A stretch of 64,000 bases of DNA, taken from assembly GCF_030211955.1 (NCBI RefSeq), contig NZ_JASODI010000002.1:62001-126000 (forward strand). The letters are read 5' to 3'. Numbering within the stretch: the stretch's first letter is position 1; the number at the start of each line of letters is the position of its first letter. Made by a program: the position numbers and the translations under genes. The notes under the pieces are model-generated. The model saw nothing but the letters and a program-made list of their open reading frames with translations, did not search any database and was not told where the DNA came from. The stretch is from Corynebacterium frankenforstense (GTDB taxonomy: Bacteria > Actinomycetota > Actinomycetes > Mycobacteriales > Mycobacteriaceae). Positions 52,438-63,250 of this stretch are shown here, in pieces.

Positions 52438-53892
52438 TTGGAGCTCGTGGATAGAAGAACCAAGATCGTTTGCACGCTCGGTCCCGCCGTCGCCAGCCAG
52501 GAGGGCATCCTGGAGCTGGTCGAGGCGGGCATGAATGTCGCCCGCATGAACTTCTCGCACGGCGACCACCCTGACCACAAGCAGAACTACGAGTGGGTCC
52601 GCGAGGCCACGGACAAGACCGGCCGCGCCGTCGGCATCCTGGCCGACCTCCAGGGCCCCAAGATCCGTCTGGGCCGGTTCAAGGAGACCGAGACGGAGTG
52701 GAAGAACGGCGAGATCGTCCGGATCACCATCGACGACGTCGAGGGCACCCACGACCGCGTCTCCACCACCTACAAGGGCCTGGCGCGCGACGCCAAGCCC
52801 GGTGACCGCCTGCTTGTCGACGACGGCAAGGTCGCCCTCGTCTGCAAGGAGGTCGACGGCAACGACGTCGTCTGCGAGGTCGTCGAGGGCGGCCCCGTCT
52901 CCAACAACAAGGGCGTCTCGCTGCCCGGCATGGACATCTCCGTGCCGGCGCTGTCCGAGAAGGACAAGGACGACCTGCGCTACGCGCTGAAGCTCGGCGT
53001 CGACCTCGTCGCCCTGTCCTTCGTGCGCTCCCCGGCGGACGTCGACCTGGTCCACGAGATCATGGACGAGGTCGGCCGCCGCGTGCCGGTCATCGCCAAG
53101 CTCGAGAAGCCGGAGGCGGTCGACGCCCTGGAGTCCATCGTGCTGGCCTTCGACGGCATCATGATCGCCCGTGGTGACCTCGGCGTCGAGGTCCCGCTCG
53201 AGGAGGTGCCGCTGTTCCAGAAGCGCGCCATCCAGATCGCCCGCGAGAACGCCAAGCCGGTCATCGTCGCCACCCAGATGCTGGACTCGATGATCGACAA
53301 CTCGCGCCCGACCCGCGCCGAGGCCTCCGACGTCGCCAACGCCGTCCTCGACGGCGCCGACGCGGTCATGCTCTCCGGCGAGACCTCGGTGGGCGTCAAC
53401 CCGCAGCACACCGTGCGCACCATGGCCCGCATCGTCCGCGAGGCCGAGCACGGCGGTTCGGTGCCCCCGCTGGCCCACATCCCGCGCACCAAGCGCGGCG
53501 TGATCTCCTTCTCGGCCCGCGACATCGCCGAGCGCCTCAACGCCCGCGCGCTGGTCGCGTTCACCACCTCCGGTGACACCGCCCGCCGCCTGGCCCGCCT
53601 GCACTCGCACCTGCCGCTGCTGGTGTTCACCCCGGATCCCTCGGTCCGATCGCAGCTGGCACTGAGCTGGGGCGCGGAGACCTTCCTGACCCGCAAGGTC
53701 GCCTCCACCGACGAGATGATCGTCGAGATCAACGAGAACCTGCTCAAGATGAGCGAGTACGACCGCGAGGACATGATGGTCATCGTGGCCGGCACCCCGC
53801 CCGGAATCAAGGGCAACACCAACATGATCCACGTGCACCTGCTCGGCGAGGACTTCTCCGTCGGCGCCGCCGTGGACGCCGACCGCAAGTAG
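52438..53892 (+). CDS. pyk: Pyruvate kinase
   Basis: Makes pyruvate and ATP from PEP and ADP. The 484-residue protein has DRRTKIVCTLGP, MNFSHGDHPDH, DLQGPKIRLGRF, the catalytic lysine in VIAKLEKPEAVD, the ARGDLGVEV magnesium motif and MLSGETSVG. The start is TTG 52438 (GGAAAG 8 bases upstream) or GTG 52447 (VDRRTK); the second gives the more usual N terminus but has the ribosome site too close. Confidence 0.96.
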   Translation: MELVDRRTKIVCTLGPAVASQEGILELVEAGMNVARMNFSHGDHPDHKQNYEWVREATDKTGRAVGILADLQGPKIRLGRFKETETEWKNGEIVRITIDDVEGTHDRVSTTYKGLARDAKPGDRLLVDDGKVALVCKEVDGNDVVCEVVEGGPVSNNKGVSLPGMDISVPALSEKDKDDLRYALKLGVDLVALSFVRSPADVDLVHEIMDEVGRRVPVIAKLEKPEAVDALESIVLAFDGIMIARGDLGVEVPLEEVPLFQKRAIQIARENAKPVIVATQMLDSMIDNSRPTRAEASDVANAVLDGADAVMLSGETSVGVNPQHTVRTMARIVREAEHGGSVPPLAHIPRTKRGVISFSARDIAERLNARALVAFTTSGDTARRLARLHSHLPLLVFTPDPSVRSQLALSWGAETFLTRKVASTDEMIVEINENLLKMSEYDREDMMVIVAGTPPGIKGNTNMIHVHLLGEDFSVGAAVDADRK

Positions 53893-53950
53893 GCCGGCAG
53901 GCCCCGGTCCCGCCACCCACGGGTGAGCGGCACCGAGGCTGAACACGAGG

Positions 53951-53976
53951 AGAGGGGCCCCTCACGGGGCCCCTCT
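53951..53976. terminator. Bidirectional terminator between pyk and glgP
   Basis: 11-bp perfect stem (53951-53961 with 53966-53976), loop TCAC, between the ends of convergent pyk and glgP. Confidence 0.75.
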
Positions 53977-53994
53977 TCTCATGTCCGGGGGAGA

Positions 53995-56388
53995 CTAGTC
54001 CCACTTCAGCGGGGTCGGCTCCAGGTGCCAGACCTCGTTGGCGTAGTCCGCGATGGTGCGGTCGGAGGAGAACCGGCCGGAGGCGCAGATGTTCAGCCAG
54101 CACATCCGGGCCCAGTGGTCCGGGTCGGCGACGTAGTCGCCGGCCATCCGGTCGCGGGTGTCGCGGTAGTCCGCGAAGTCGCCGAGCACGTAGTAGGTGT
54201 CCGGTTCGTTGTAGCCGTCGCCCAGCAGCGAGCGGCGCAGGTCGGCGAACCAGCCGGAGCCGGAGTCGTCGAGGAGCTCGCTGGTCAGGGCGTCGAGCAC
54301 GCGGCGAAGACCCGGGGTGGCGTCGGCCACGACGTTCGGGTCGTAGTTCTCCCGCAGGCCGGGCAGCTCGTCCTCCTCGGCGCCGAAGATGTAGGCGTTG
54401 TCGTCGCCGACGGCGTCGAGGATCTCGACGTTGGCGCCGTCCAGGGTGCCCAGCGTCAGCGCGCCGTTCATCATGAACTTCATGTTCGAGGTGCCCGAGG
54501 CCTCCTTGCCGGCCGTCGAGATCTGCTCGGAGACGTCCGCGGCCGGGATGATGTGCTCGGCCGGGGAGACGTTGTAGTTGTGCACGAAGACGACGCTGAG
54601 GTACTTCGAGACCTCCTCGTCGTTGTTGACCAGGCGGGCGATCTCGTTGATCAGCTTGATGATCGCCTTGGCACGGATGTAGCCCGGGGCGGCCTTCGCA
54701 CCGAAGATGAAGGTGCGCTTCGGCACGTCGCGCTCGCCGTCGACCTTGATGCGGAAGTACAGGTCCAGGATGTAGAGCGCGTTGAGCAGCTGGCGCTTGT
54801 ACTCGTGCAGGCGCTTGATCTGCACGTCGAAGATGGAGTCGGGGTCGATCTCGACGCCCTCGCGCTCGGCGACCCACTCGGCGAAGTCGGCCTTGTTGGC
54901 CGTCTTGATCTCGCGCAGGCGCTTCATCGTCGCGGCGTCCTCGGCCAGCGGGGCCAGCTTGGCCAGCTCGGTCAGGTCGGTGACCCAGGCGTCGGAGCCG
55001 GCGGCCTCGGTCAGCAGGCCGGCCAGGCGCGGGTTGCACATGCGCAGCCAGCGGCGGGGGGTGACACCGTTGGTCTTGTTGTTGAACCTCTCCGGCCAGA
55101 TGCCGTGCCAGTCGGCCAGGGTCTCGCGCTTGATGATCTCCGTGTGCAGCGCGGCGACACCGTTGATCGAGTAGGAGGCGTAGCAGGCGATCCAGGCCAT
55201 GCGGACCTTGCCGTCCTGGACCGGGGCCATCCGGGCGATCTGGCCCTCGTCGATGCCGCGGGCGCGCATGTCCTCGCGGAAGCGGCGGTCGATCTCGCAG
55301 ACGAGCTCCCAGATGCGGTGGAAGAGCGTCTGGAAGATCGAGACGTCCCACTGCTCGAGGGCCTCGGTGAGCACCGTGTGGTTGGTGTAGGCGAAGGTCT
55401 CGGTGACCACGCCCCAGGCGTCGTCCCAGCTCATCGCGTAGTCGTCGAGCAGGATGCGCAGCAGCTCCGGGATGGCGAGCACCGGGTGGGTGTCGTTGAG
55501 CTGGACGCAGTTGTACTCGGCGAAGCCGCGGAGGTCCTCGCCGTGGTTGTGCATGTAGTTGGCCACCATCGACTGCAGGGAGGCGGAGACGAAGAAGTAC
55601 TGCTGGCGGACGCGCAGCACCTTGCCCTGGTAGGTGGTGTCGTTGGGGTAGAGCACGCGGCAGATGTCCGAGACCTTCTCGCGCTCCAGGATCGCGTCGG
55701 TGAAGCGCTGGGAGTTGAAGGCGTCGTAGTCGAACTCGCTCATCGGCTCGGCGTTCCACAGGCGCAGGGTGCCCACGTTGTCGGTGCCGTAGCCGGTGAT
55801 CGGCATGTCGTGGGGCACGGCGCGCACGGTCATGTCGTCGAAGTGGACGATGCGCTGCTGGCTGTGGCGGCGGAAGGTGAAGGCGTAGCCGTCGTCGCGC
55901 CAGGAGTCCGGCGACTCCTTCTGGAAGCCGTCCTCGAAGGACTGGCGGAACAGGCCGTAGCGGTAGAGCAGGCCGTAGCCGGTCACGGGGTAGTCCTGGG
56001 TGACCGCGGAGTCCAGGAAGCAGGCGGCCAGGCGGCCCAGACCACCGTTGCCCAGTGCCGCGTCGTACTCGGCCTCGAGCACGTCGGCCAGCTCCCGGCC
56101 GTCCTCGGCCACGGCCTCGCGGGCCTCCTCGACCAGGCCGAGGTTGGTCAGGTTGTTCAGGAGGGCGCGGCCCATGAGGAACTCGGCGGAGAAGTAGTGC
56201 TGCTGGCGGCCCCGGCTGTAGGTCAGGTCGGTGGCCTCCCAACGGTCGGCGATCTGGTCCATGACCGCACGCGACAGGCCGAACCAGTACTTGCGGTTCG
56301 TCGCGTCGGCGGGGGAGGTGCCGGCGGCGCCGCGGACGTGGCCGGGCAGCGCCTCAGGCAGGCTGGGGATCGGGGACGGGTGGGGCAT
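53995..56388 (-). CDS. glgP: Glycogen/maltodextrin phosphorylase
   Basis: PLP enzyme that releases glucose-1-phosphate from glycogen ends. The 797-residue GT35 protein has GNGGLGRLAACFLDS, GTDNVGTLRLW, NKTNGVTPRRWL, RLHEYKRQLLNAL and the PLP-lysine segment EASGTSNMKFMMNGALT. Its limit dextrins would go to GlgX (29712-31913). ATG 56388 is preceded by AGGAG. Confidence 0.96.
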   Translation of the reverse strand: MPHPSPIPSLPEALPGHVRGAAGTSPADATNRKYWFGLSRAVMDQIADRWEATDLTYSRGRQQHYFSAEFLMGRALLNNLTNLGLVEEAREAVAEDGRELADVLEAEYDAALGNGGLGRLAACFLDSAVTQDYPVTGYGLLYRYGLFRQSFEDGFQKESPDSWRDDGYAFTFRRHSQQRIVHFDDMTVRAVPHDMPITGYGTDNVGTLRLWNAEPMSEFDYDAFNSQRFTDAILEREKVSDICRVLYPNDTTYQGKVLRVRQQYFFVSASLQSMVANYMHNHGEDLRGFAEYNCVQLNDTHPVLAIPELLRILLDDYAMSWDDAWGVVTETFAYTNHTVLTEALEQWDVSIFQTLFHRIWELVCEIDRRFREDMRARGIDEGQIARMAPVQDGKVRMAWIACYASYSINGVAALHTEIIKRETLADWHGIWPERFNNKTNGVTPRRWLRMCNPRLAGLLTEAAGSDAWVTDLTELAKLAPLAEDAATMKRLREIKTANKADFAEWVAEREGVEIDPDSIFDVQIKRLHEYKRQLLNALYILDLYFRIKVDGERDVPKRTFIFGAKAAPGYIRAKAIIKLINEIARLVNNDEEVSKYLSVVFVHNYNVSPAEHIIPAADVSEQISTAGKEASGTSNMKFMMNGALTLGTLDGANVEILDAVGDDNAYIFGAEEDELPGLRENYDPNVVADATPGLRRVLDALTSELLDDSGSGWFADLRRSLLGDGYNEPDTYYVLGDFADYRDTRDRMAGDYVADPDHWARMCWLNICASGRFSSDRTIADYANEVWHLEPTPLKWD

Positions 56389-56486
56389 CAGTTGCTCCTG
56401 CTCTCACGGTTAAAGGGACGTGTCAGCGAACGCGTCCAGGTTAGCTCGCCCCCGTGGGTTGTGCTCGGCGACGGGGGTGGCCGCGC

Positions 56487-57749
56487 TCAGTTGTGGTTGC
56501 CCAGGTAGGTCAGCACCGCGGCGGCCGCGGCCCGGGTGGCAGAGGAGACCGTCGGCTCGTAGTCCGGTAGGAAGGTCGACATGTGGTTGACCGGGACGTC
56601 GGTGTCCACGGTGCCGCCGTGCACGGCCGCGTCCCACTGCTCGCGCGGGGTGCAGCCGACCAGCCAGAACAGGTACGGGGCCCCGAAGGCGCGGGGGATG
56701 TGCGAGAAGTCCTCGGAGACCGTGGAGCGCTCCGCGTCGACGGAGTCCGGCCCGAAGACGGCGTCGAAGACCGGGCGCACCCGCTCGAAGACCTCCTTCG
56801 AGTTGTCCGTGAGCTCCGCGTGCGAGAAGTACTCGAAGCGCGGCGGTTCCGGACAGCCGGAGGCCTCGCACTCGGCGTGTACGACGCGGCGGATGCCGGA
56901 GTAGACCCGCCGCTTGACCGTGTCGTCGTAGAAGCGGCAGTTCAGCGTCAGCTCCGCGGTGTCCGGGATGATGTTGTTGGTGGTACCGGCGCGCACCTTG
57001 CCCACCGAGATCACGGCGAAGTCGTTGGGGTCGACCTCGCGGCCGACCAGGCCCTGCAGCCGGATGATGATCATCGCGGCGACGTAGGTCGGATCGACGG
57101 CCTTGTGCGGCATCGAGCCGTGGGCGCTGCGCCCGGTGATGGTGATCGTCACCGAGTCCGCGGCGGCGAGCTGGCCGCCGGGCATCGTCTGCACCTCGCC
57201 GGCGCGGCCGGGCATGATGTGCTGGCCGAAGCAGACGTCCGGGGCGGGGATGCGCCGGGCCAGGCCGTCGGCGAGCATCGCGTCGGCGCCGGTGCCGATC
57301 TCTTCGGAGGGCTGGAAGAGCGCCAGGAAGGTGCCGGACCAGGAGTCGCGGTTGTCGTCGAGCAGCTCGCAGGCGCCCAGCAGCGCGGTGGTGTGCATGT
57401 CGTGGCCGCAGGCGTGCATGACCGGCACGGTCGAGCCGTCCGGGCGCGCCTGCACGCGCGTGGAGGCGTAGGGTACCCCGGTGGTCTCCTTGACCGGCAG
57501 CGCGTCGAAGTCGGCGCGGAAGAGCGCGGTCGGGCCGGGGCCGTTGCGGAAGACGCCGACGATGCCGAAGCCGCCGATCGGCTGGACGATCTCGCAGTCG
57601 AGGTTCTCCAGCCGGCCGAGGATCTTCTGCGAGGTCGCGCGCTAGAGCCCGGAGAGTTCCGGGTGCTCGTGCAGGTCCTCGTAGAGGGCGCGCTGGAAGC
57701 TCAGGTCGGTCTTCGCGTTGGCGAGCAGGTGGGCGGGGGTCAGGCTCAT
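56487..57749 (-). pseudogene. M20 amidohydrolase, interrupted by one in-frame TAG
   Basis: The frame encodes an M20D-type amidohydrolase (hippurate/N-acyl-amino-acid hydrolase family) of about 420 residues. Codon 36 (57644-57642) is TAG, within HPELSGL-stop-RATSQKIL, where the family usually has Glu or Gln. After it the frame is intact with TALFRADFDALPVKETTG, MHACGHDMHTTALLG, ALFQPSEEIGTGAD and TVSEDFSHIP (metal-site residues). A shorter restart at ATG 57455 would lose the first metal-binding segment. Promoter and ribosome site look intact. Nonsense mutation or sequencing error. Confidence 0.85.
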
Positions 57750-57789
57750 GCCTCGGGTCTGCCTTCCGGTCTGTTCGTGGTCGGCGACC

Positions 57790-57795
57790 ACTATA
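57790..57795 (-). promoter_or_regulatory. Promoter -10 (TATAGT) of the broken amidohydrolase gene
   Basis: Minus-strand TATAGT about 40 bases before ATG 57749, which also has GGAAGGCAG nearby. The remaining 57797-57955 is GC-rich with many GCGC inverted repeats and probably holds the end of the next leftward transcript. Confidence 0.45.
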
Positions 57796-57955
57796 GAGGC
57801 AGCGGGCCTAACGGACCAGGAAGTGACGACGCATGCGACGCCCCTGACGTGCGCGGGAAGGGGGCACCCTCCGGCGCGCGGCGCCCCGCGCCGCGCGGGG
57901 CGCGCACGGGTGGGGCGCGCCGACGGCGCGCTGCGCGGCGTCGGCAATTGGACCC

Positions 57956-59281
57956 TTAAGGCAGCAGCGGGTTGTAGCGCAGGGAGTTGGGTTCCACGTG
58001 GCACTCGGTGCCGATGCGCAGGTCCTGGGCGATGCGGCCCTCGCCGCGCAGGCGGATCATCTCGGTGGTCACGCGGTCGCGGATGTTCTCCGGCGAGAGC
58101 GTGTTGACGTAGATCTTCGTGCCGCCCTCGAAGCCGGCGAGGGTGGACACGCGCCACTTGATCATGATGCGCCAGGGCATCGGCACGTCGAGGTCGACGG
58201 GCTTGTGGTGCCACTCCTCGTTGCACGGCACGTCCGGGCCGGTGGCGGCGTGGCAGGCGTGCAGCATGTCGCTCATCGCGCGGACCTCGGAGGCGTCCTG
58301 CAGCCAGGGCTCGGCGACCGCCGACTTCGAGAAGACCTCGAGGGTGGGGTAGCGGTGGCCGAAGCCGGCGAAGCAGACGACGTGCTGGTTCTCCGCGATG
58401 ATCAGGTTGTGGTAGTTCGCGTAGTCGACGGCCCACTCGTTGTACATGTTGTAGTTCGTGCGCAGGTGGGAGATCTCCAGCTCGGACTGCACGCCGCGCT
58501 CGTCGATGGCCACCAGCTGCTTGTGCAGGTGGTCGAAGCTGGCGCCGGCGGGCTTGAGCCAGTTCTGGAAGACGGCGACATAGCGGGCGTAGCGGTTGTG
58601 CTCGTAGATCTCCGCCATCGAGTCGACGGTGAAGCGGATGAAGGCGGCGTGCTCGTCCGGGGTCAGCGTGCCGGAGGACGCCAGCTGGGAGGTGTTCTCG
58701 GCGCCGTCGACAAAGTGGCGCCGGCCGATGACCAGGTCGTGGCCGCCGCCGAAGAAGGCGTCGCCGAGCTCGAGGAGACGCTCCTCGGGCAGGTTCGGGT
58801 CCTGACCTGCGGCCTTGAGCTTGTTCTGCACGGTGGCCAGCACGTGCTCGCGCCCGCCCGGGGCGGAGAGGTACTGCTCCCGGCGGGCGAGCTGCGCGGC
58901 GTCCATGCGGTAGTCGTAGTTCTCGCGCCAGTAGTCGTAGGAGACGATCTCGAAGAGGTTGGGCACCCGGCGGAACTCCGGGACCGTCTCGGTGAGCTGG
59001 TCCGGGGTCACCCCGCGCACGATGCGCCAGTGGTCGTCCTCGCGGATCATCCGGGCCTTCTCCGGCGGGGTCTGCAGCATGCGCTCGGCGCAGAAGGCGC
59101 AGGAGTCCTCGCGGTTGGCGTCGGTGACCGGCTCCGGGTCCGCCTTCGGGCGGGACAGCGGGCGGTTGCCGCGGCCCGGCACCGTCCAGACCTCGGTGCC
59201 GGTGAACGGGTTGACCTGCTTGATGGTGCCGTCGGCCATCACGTTCAGCGGGTTGTGCCGCGGAATGTAGGGGCTATTCAT
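57956..59281 (-). CDS. GalT-like HIT-superfamily protein (DUF4921 type)
   Basis: A 441-residue protein with a HIT-type nucleotide-transfer motif: FDHLHKQLVAID (two histidines and Gln, compare HPHxQ in GalT). A CxxC pair (SCAFCAERM, about 61-69) could bind zinc as in GalT. The rest (YDYWRENYDYRMD, YANYHNLIIAENQH, WHHKPVDLDVPMPWRIMIKW) matches my memory of the actinobacterial DUF4921 family. A uridylyl- or adenylyl-sugar transfer reaction is likely, substrate unknown. ATG 59281 follows GAAAGGTGG. Confidence 0.78.
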   Translation of the reverse strand: MNSPYIPRHNPLNVMADGTIKQVNPFTGTEVWTVPGRGNRPLSRPKADPEPVTDANREDSCAFCAERMLQTPPEKARMIREDDHWRIVRGVTPDQLTETVPEFRRVPNLFEIVSYDYWRENYDYRMDAAQLARREQYLSAPGGREHVLATVQNKLKAAGQDPNLPEERLLELGDAFFGGGHDLVIGRRHFVDGAENTSQLASSGTLTPDEHAAFIRFTVDSMAEIYEHNRYARYVAVFQNWLKPAGASFDHLHKQLVAIDERGVQSELEISHLRTNYNMYNEWAVDYANYHNLIIAENQHVVCFAGFGHRYPTLEVFSKSAVAEPWLQDASEVRAMSDMLHACHAATGPDVPCNEEWHHKPVDLDVPMPWRIMIKWRVSTLAGFEGGTKIYVNTLSPENIRDRVTTEMIRLRGEGRIAQDLRIGTECHVEPNSLRYNPLLP

Positions 59282-59297
59282 GGTCCACCTTTCCGGT

Positions 59298-59303
59298 TAT
59301 GCT
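59298..59303 (+). promoter_or_regulatory. Leaderless -10 (TATGCT) at 59312
   Basis: TATGCT, 8 bases, ATG 59312, in the 30-base divergent gap with the GalT-like gene. Confidence 0.55.
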
Positions 59304-59311
59304 CTGGGGCC

Positions 59312-59707
59312 ATGCCACAGATTCAGTTCGACGTCCTCGTCCCCGCGGACCGGGCGGAGGCGCTGAAGGAGCGCTTCGCCGACGCGGGGGAGAAGCTGGC
59401 CGCGGCCGGTGTCCTCGACGCGATGCCGGTGGAGTCCACGCAGGCCCGGCTGCAGGTCGGGGTCGCCGATCAGCTAAGGCAAACGTACCGCGATCAGCAC
59501 CAGGGCCGCGACCTGGAGAACGCGGAGGTGGTGTGCTACCTGCTGCGCCCCGAGGGCTTTTCCGGCTCCGTCAACCAGCTGACGATGGCGCTCTCGCGCC
59601 TGCTCACCCCGGCCGCCGAGCTGCCGGACGACCCGGTGCTGCTCGAGAACGAGACCGCCCACGAGCTGCCCGCCGTCTACCCCTGGACGGTGGAGATCTT
59701 CCGGTAG
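59312..59707 (+). CDS. Hypothetical protein
   Basis: A 131-residue soluble protein of mixed alpha/beta pattern (QIQFDVLVPADRAEALKERF, then AEVVCYLLRPEGFSG). No family recognised. It is divergent from the GalT-like gene with a likely leaderless start, and its last 31 bases overlap convergent glxK. Confidence 0.7.
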   Translation: MPQIQFDVLVPADRAEALKERFADAGEKLAAAGVLDAMPVESTQARLQVGVADQLRQTYRDQHQGRDLENAEVVCYLLRPEGFSGSVNQLTMALSRLLTPAAELPDDPVLLENETAHELPAVYPWTVEIFR

Positions 59708-60801
59708 GCCTCGGCCACCCGGGCGCCGGCCGCGCGCAGGGCGTCGGCGTCCTTACCGCCCGTCTCCTCGACGAGGCTGCCGGCCGGCAGCGCGCCGCGG
59801 GCGGCGGCGTCGGCGCGCCCGCAGACCACCGCGAAGCGCGCGCCCTCGGCCCGCTCGAGCCCGGCGAGCGTGCCGACGACCTTGCCGGTGAAGCTCTGCG
59901 CGTCCAGCGAGCCCTCGCCGGTGACGACCAGGTCGGCCGCGGCCACTGCGTCCTCGAGGCCCAGCGAGGCGGCCACGACGGGCGCGCCGGGCAGGATCCG
60001 CGGGTCCGGGTTGCCCAGCAGGCGGGCCAGCCAGGTCAGGCAGACCGGCACGCCGCCGGCCGCGCCCGCGCCGGGGGTGGCCGGGTCGAACTCGAGGACC
60101 TCGCAGAGGTGGGCGAGCGACTCGTCGAGCAGCTCGACGTCGTCTTCGGCCGCGCCCTTCTGCGGGCCGAAGACCCGGGCGGCGCCCTCGGGGCCGGTCA
60201 CCGGGGCGGTCACGTCGGTGAGCAGGACGAACTCCATGGCGCCGGCGTCGGTGTTGAGCCGGGCGGTGTCCACGGCCTCGACGGCGCTGAGCCAGCCGCC
60301 GCCCTTGGGCACCGGCAGGCCGCGGCGGTCGAGGAGGCGTGCACCGAGGGCGACGAGGATGCCGCTGCCGCCGTCGACGGTGCCGGAGCCGCCCAGGGCG
60401 AGCACCACACGCTGCGCGCCGCGGGTGCGCGCGTCGGCGATGAGCACGCCGGTGCCGTAGGTGTCGCCGGTCAGCGGCACGGGCCGGTCGGCCACCGCGG
60501 GCAGGCTGGAGGCGGCGGCGACGTCGATGTAGGCGGTGGCCGCGGCGGCGTCGTAGACGTAAGCAGCCTCGGTCAGCCGGCCGGCGGCGTCGGTGGTGGG
60601 CAGGACGACGGTCTGGCCGGTGAAGCGGGCGGCGGTGCCCTCGCCGCCGTCGGCCATGGGGGCCAGGGTGATCTCGGCGTCGGGGAGCACCTCGCGCACG
60701 CCGGCACCGATGAGCTCGGCGGCGGCGTCGGCGTCGAAGGTGCCCTTGAAGGAGTCGGGGGCAATGACGACCCGGGGGTTCTCGGTTGCGCTGTTTTCCA
60801 C
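59677..60801 (-). CDS. glxK: Glycerate 2-kinase
   Basis: Phosphorylates D-glycerate. The 374-residue GarK/GlxK-family protein has VVIAPDSFKGTFDAD, APMADGGEGTA, LALGGSGTVDGGSG (nucleotide loop), PGAGAAGGVP and VTGEGSLDAQSFTGK. GTG 60801 is preferred (CACAAT 6 bases upstream); GTG 60819 would add six residues. It ends inside the convergent hypothetical gene. Confidence 0.93.
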   Translation of the reverse strand: MENSATENPRVVIAPDSFKGTFDADAAAELIGAGVREVLPDAEITLAPMADGGEGTAARFTGQTVVLPTTDAAGRLTEAAYVYDAAAATAYIDVAAASSLPAVADRPVPLTGDTYGTGVLIADARTRGAQRVVLALGGSGTVDGGSGILVALGARLLDRRGLPVPKGGGWLSAVEAVDTARLNTDAGAMEFVLLTDVTAPVTGPEGAARVFGPQKGAAEDDVELLDESLAHLCEVLEFDPATPGAGAAGGVPVCLTWLARLLGNPDPRILPGAPVVAASLGLEDAVAAADLVVTGEGSLDAQSFTGKVVGTLAGLERAEGARFAVVCGRADAAARGALPAGSLVEETGGKDADALRAAGARVAEAYRKISTVQG

Positions 60802-60807
60802 GTCCCC

Positions 60808-60813
60808 ATTGTG
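60808..60813 (-). promoter_or_regulatory. glxK -10-like element (CACAAT)
   Basis: Minus-strand CACAAT 6 bases before GTG 60801. Confidence 0.35.
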
Positions 60814-60814
60814 A

Positions 60815-62344
<1,530 letters not shown>

Positions 62345-62379
62345 GCGAAGTTCACGGTCCGCAAGGACCCGGAAAATGC

Positions 62380-62411
62380 GGCGCGGCGCGGGGAGAACCC
62401 CGCGCCGCGCC
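62380..62411 (+). terminator. gdh terminator hairpin
   Basis: Perfect 14-bp GC stem (62380-62393 with 62398-62411), loop AGAA, no T-tract. It ends 2 bases before the -10 of sepIVA. Confidence 0.6.
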
Positions 62412-62413
62412 GG

Positions 62414-62419
62414 TACGCT
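62414..62419 (+). promoter_or_regulatory. sepIVA leaderless -10 (TACGCT)
   Basis: TACGCT, 7 bases, ATG 62427. Confidence 0.6.
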
Positions 62420-62426
62420 TGGGGCC

Positions 62427-63236
62427 ATGTACCGCGTGTTTGAAGCTCTCGATGAACTGGTCCAGACCGTGGAGCAGGCCTACGGCGTGCCCATGACCTC
62501 CAACTGCATGGTGCCGCGCAACGACGTGTTGGCGCTTCTCGACGACATGCGCAACGCGCTGCCCGTCGAGATCGACGACGCCCAGGACGTCCTCGACCGC
62601 CGCGACGAACTGATCCGCGGCGCCGAGGAGCGCGCCCAGCAGATCGTCTCCGACGCCGAGCACGAGGCCAACGACATCGTCGGCTCCGCCCACGAGGAGA
62701 GCGAGAACATGCTCGCCGACGCGCAGACCCGCTCGACCACCATGGTCTCGCGCGCCCAGGAGGAGGCCGAGCAGACTGTCACCCGCGCCCGCGAGGAGGC
62801 CGAGGACACCGTCGCCCGCGCCCAGTCCGAATCGGACCGCCTGGTCAAGGAGGGCAACGCCTCCTACCAGCGCAGCGTCGACGAGGGCCTGGCCGAGCAG
62901 AAGCGCCTGGTCTCCGAGTCCGAGGTCGCCCGCCGCGCCGAGGAGGAGGCCCACCGCGTGGTCGAGGCCGCCCACTCCGAGTCGCGCCAGCTGCGCCAGG
63001 AGTGCGACGAGTTCGTCGACGGCAAGCTCGCCGACTTCGAGGAGACCCTCTCCGGGGTCCTGCGCACCGTCTCCAGCGACCGCGCCGCCCTGCGCCGCGG
63101 CGCCGGGGCCTCCGGCGGCGCCCAGCGCGGCGACCGCGCGGCCGGGGCCGCGGGTGCCGCCGGCACGCGGGGCACAAGCCGCGGCGGCTACGACTATGAC
63201 GAACGTGGCTGGTCGCAGCCGCGTCGTGAGGGGTAG
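62427..63236 (+). CDS. sepIVA: DivIVA-like septation protein SepIVA
   Basis: A 269-residue protein with an N-terminal DivIVA-like segment (1-55, VFEALDELVQTVEQAYGVPM) and a long coiled coil (about 55-215) of heptads rich in Glu, Ala and Arg, then a disordered Gly/Arg/Ala tail ending RGYDYDERGW-like. Its place next to yceD and rnc equals that of mycobacterial SepIVA (Rv2927c), an essential division protein, and corynebacterial homologues. Probably acts at the septum. Confidence 0.85.
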   Translation: MYRVFEALDELVQTVEQAYGVPMTSNCMVPRNDVLALLDDMRNALPVEIDDAQDVLDRRDELIRGAEERAQQIVSDAEHEANDIVGSAHEESENMLADAQTRSTTMVSRAQEEAEQTVTRAREEAEDTVARAQSESDRLVKEGNASYQRSVDEGLAEQKRLVSESEVARRAEEEAHRVVEAAHSESRQLRQECDEFVDGKLADFEETLSGVLRTVSSDRAALRRGAGASGGAQRGDRAAGAAGAAGTRGTSRGGYDYDERGWSQPRREG

Positions 63237-63239
63237 GAT
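63234..63239 (+). promoter_or_regulatory. yceD -10 (TAGGAT) overlapping the sepIVA stop
   Basis: TAGGAT begins with the sepIVA TAG and lies 11 bases before ATG 63251. Confidence 0.4.
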
Positions 63240-63250
63240 CGTCGGCCGTT

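Noticed and set aside
53923..56508. 861-codon open frame opposite glgP
   Set aside because: Low-information Val/Gly/Ala/Asp translation; glgP on the other strand has all family motifs, a start and a ribosome site.
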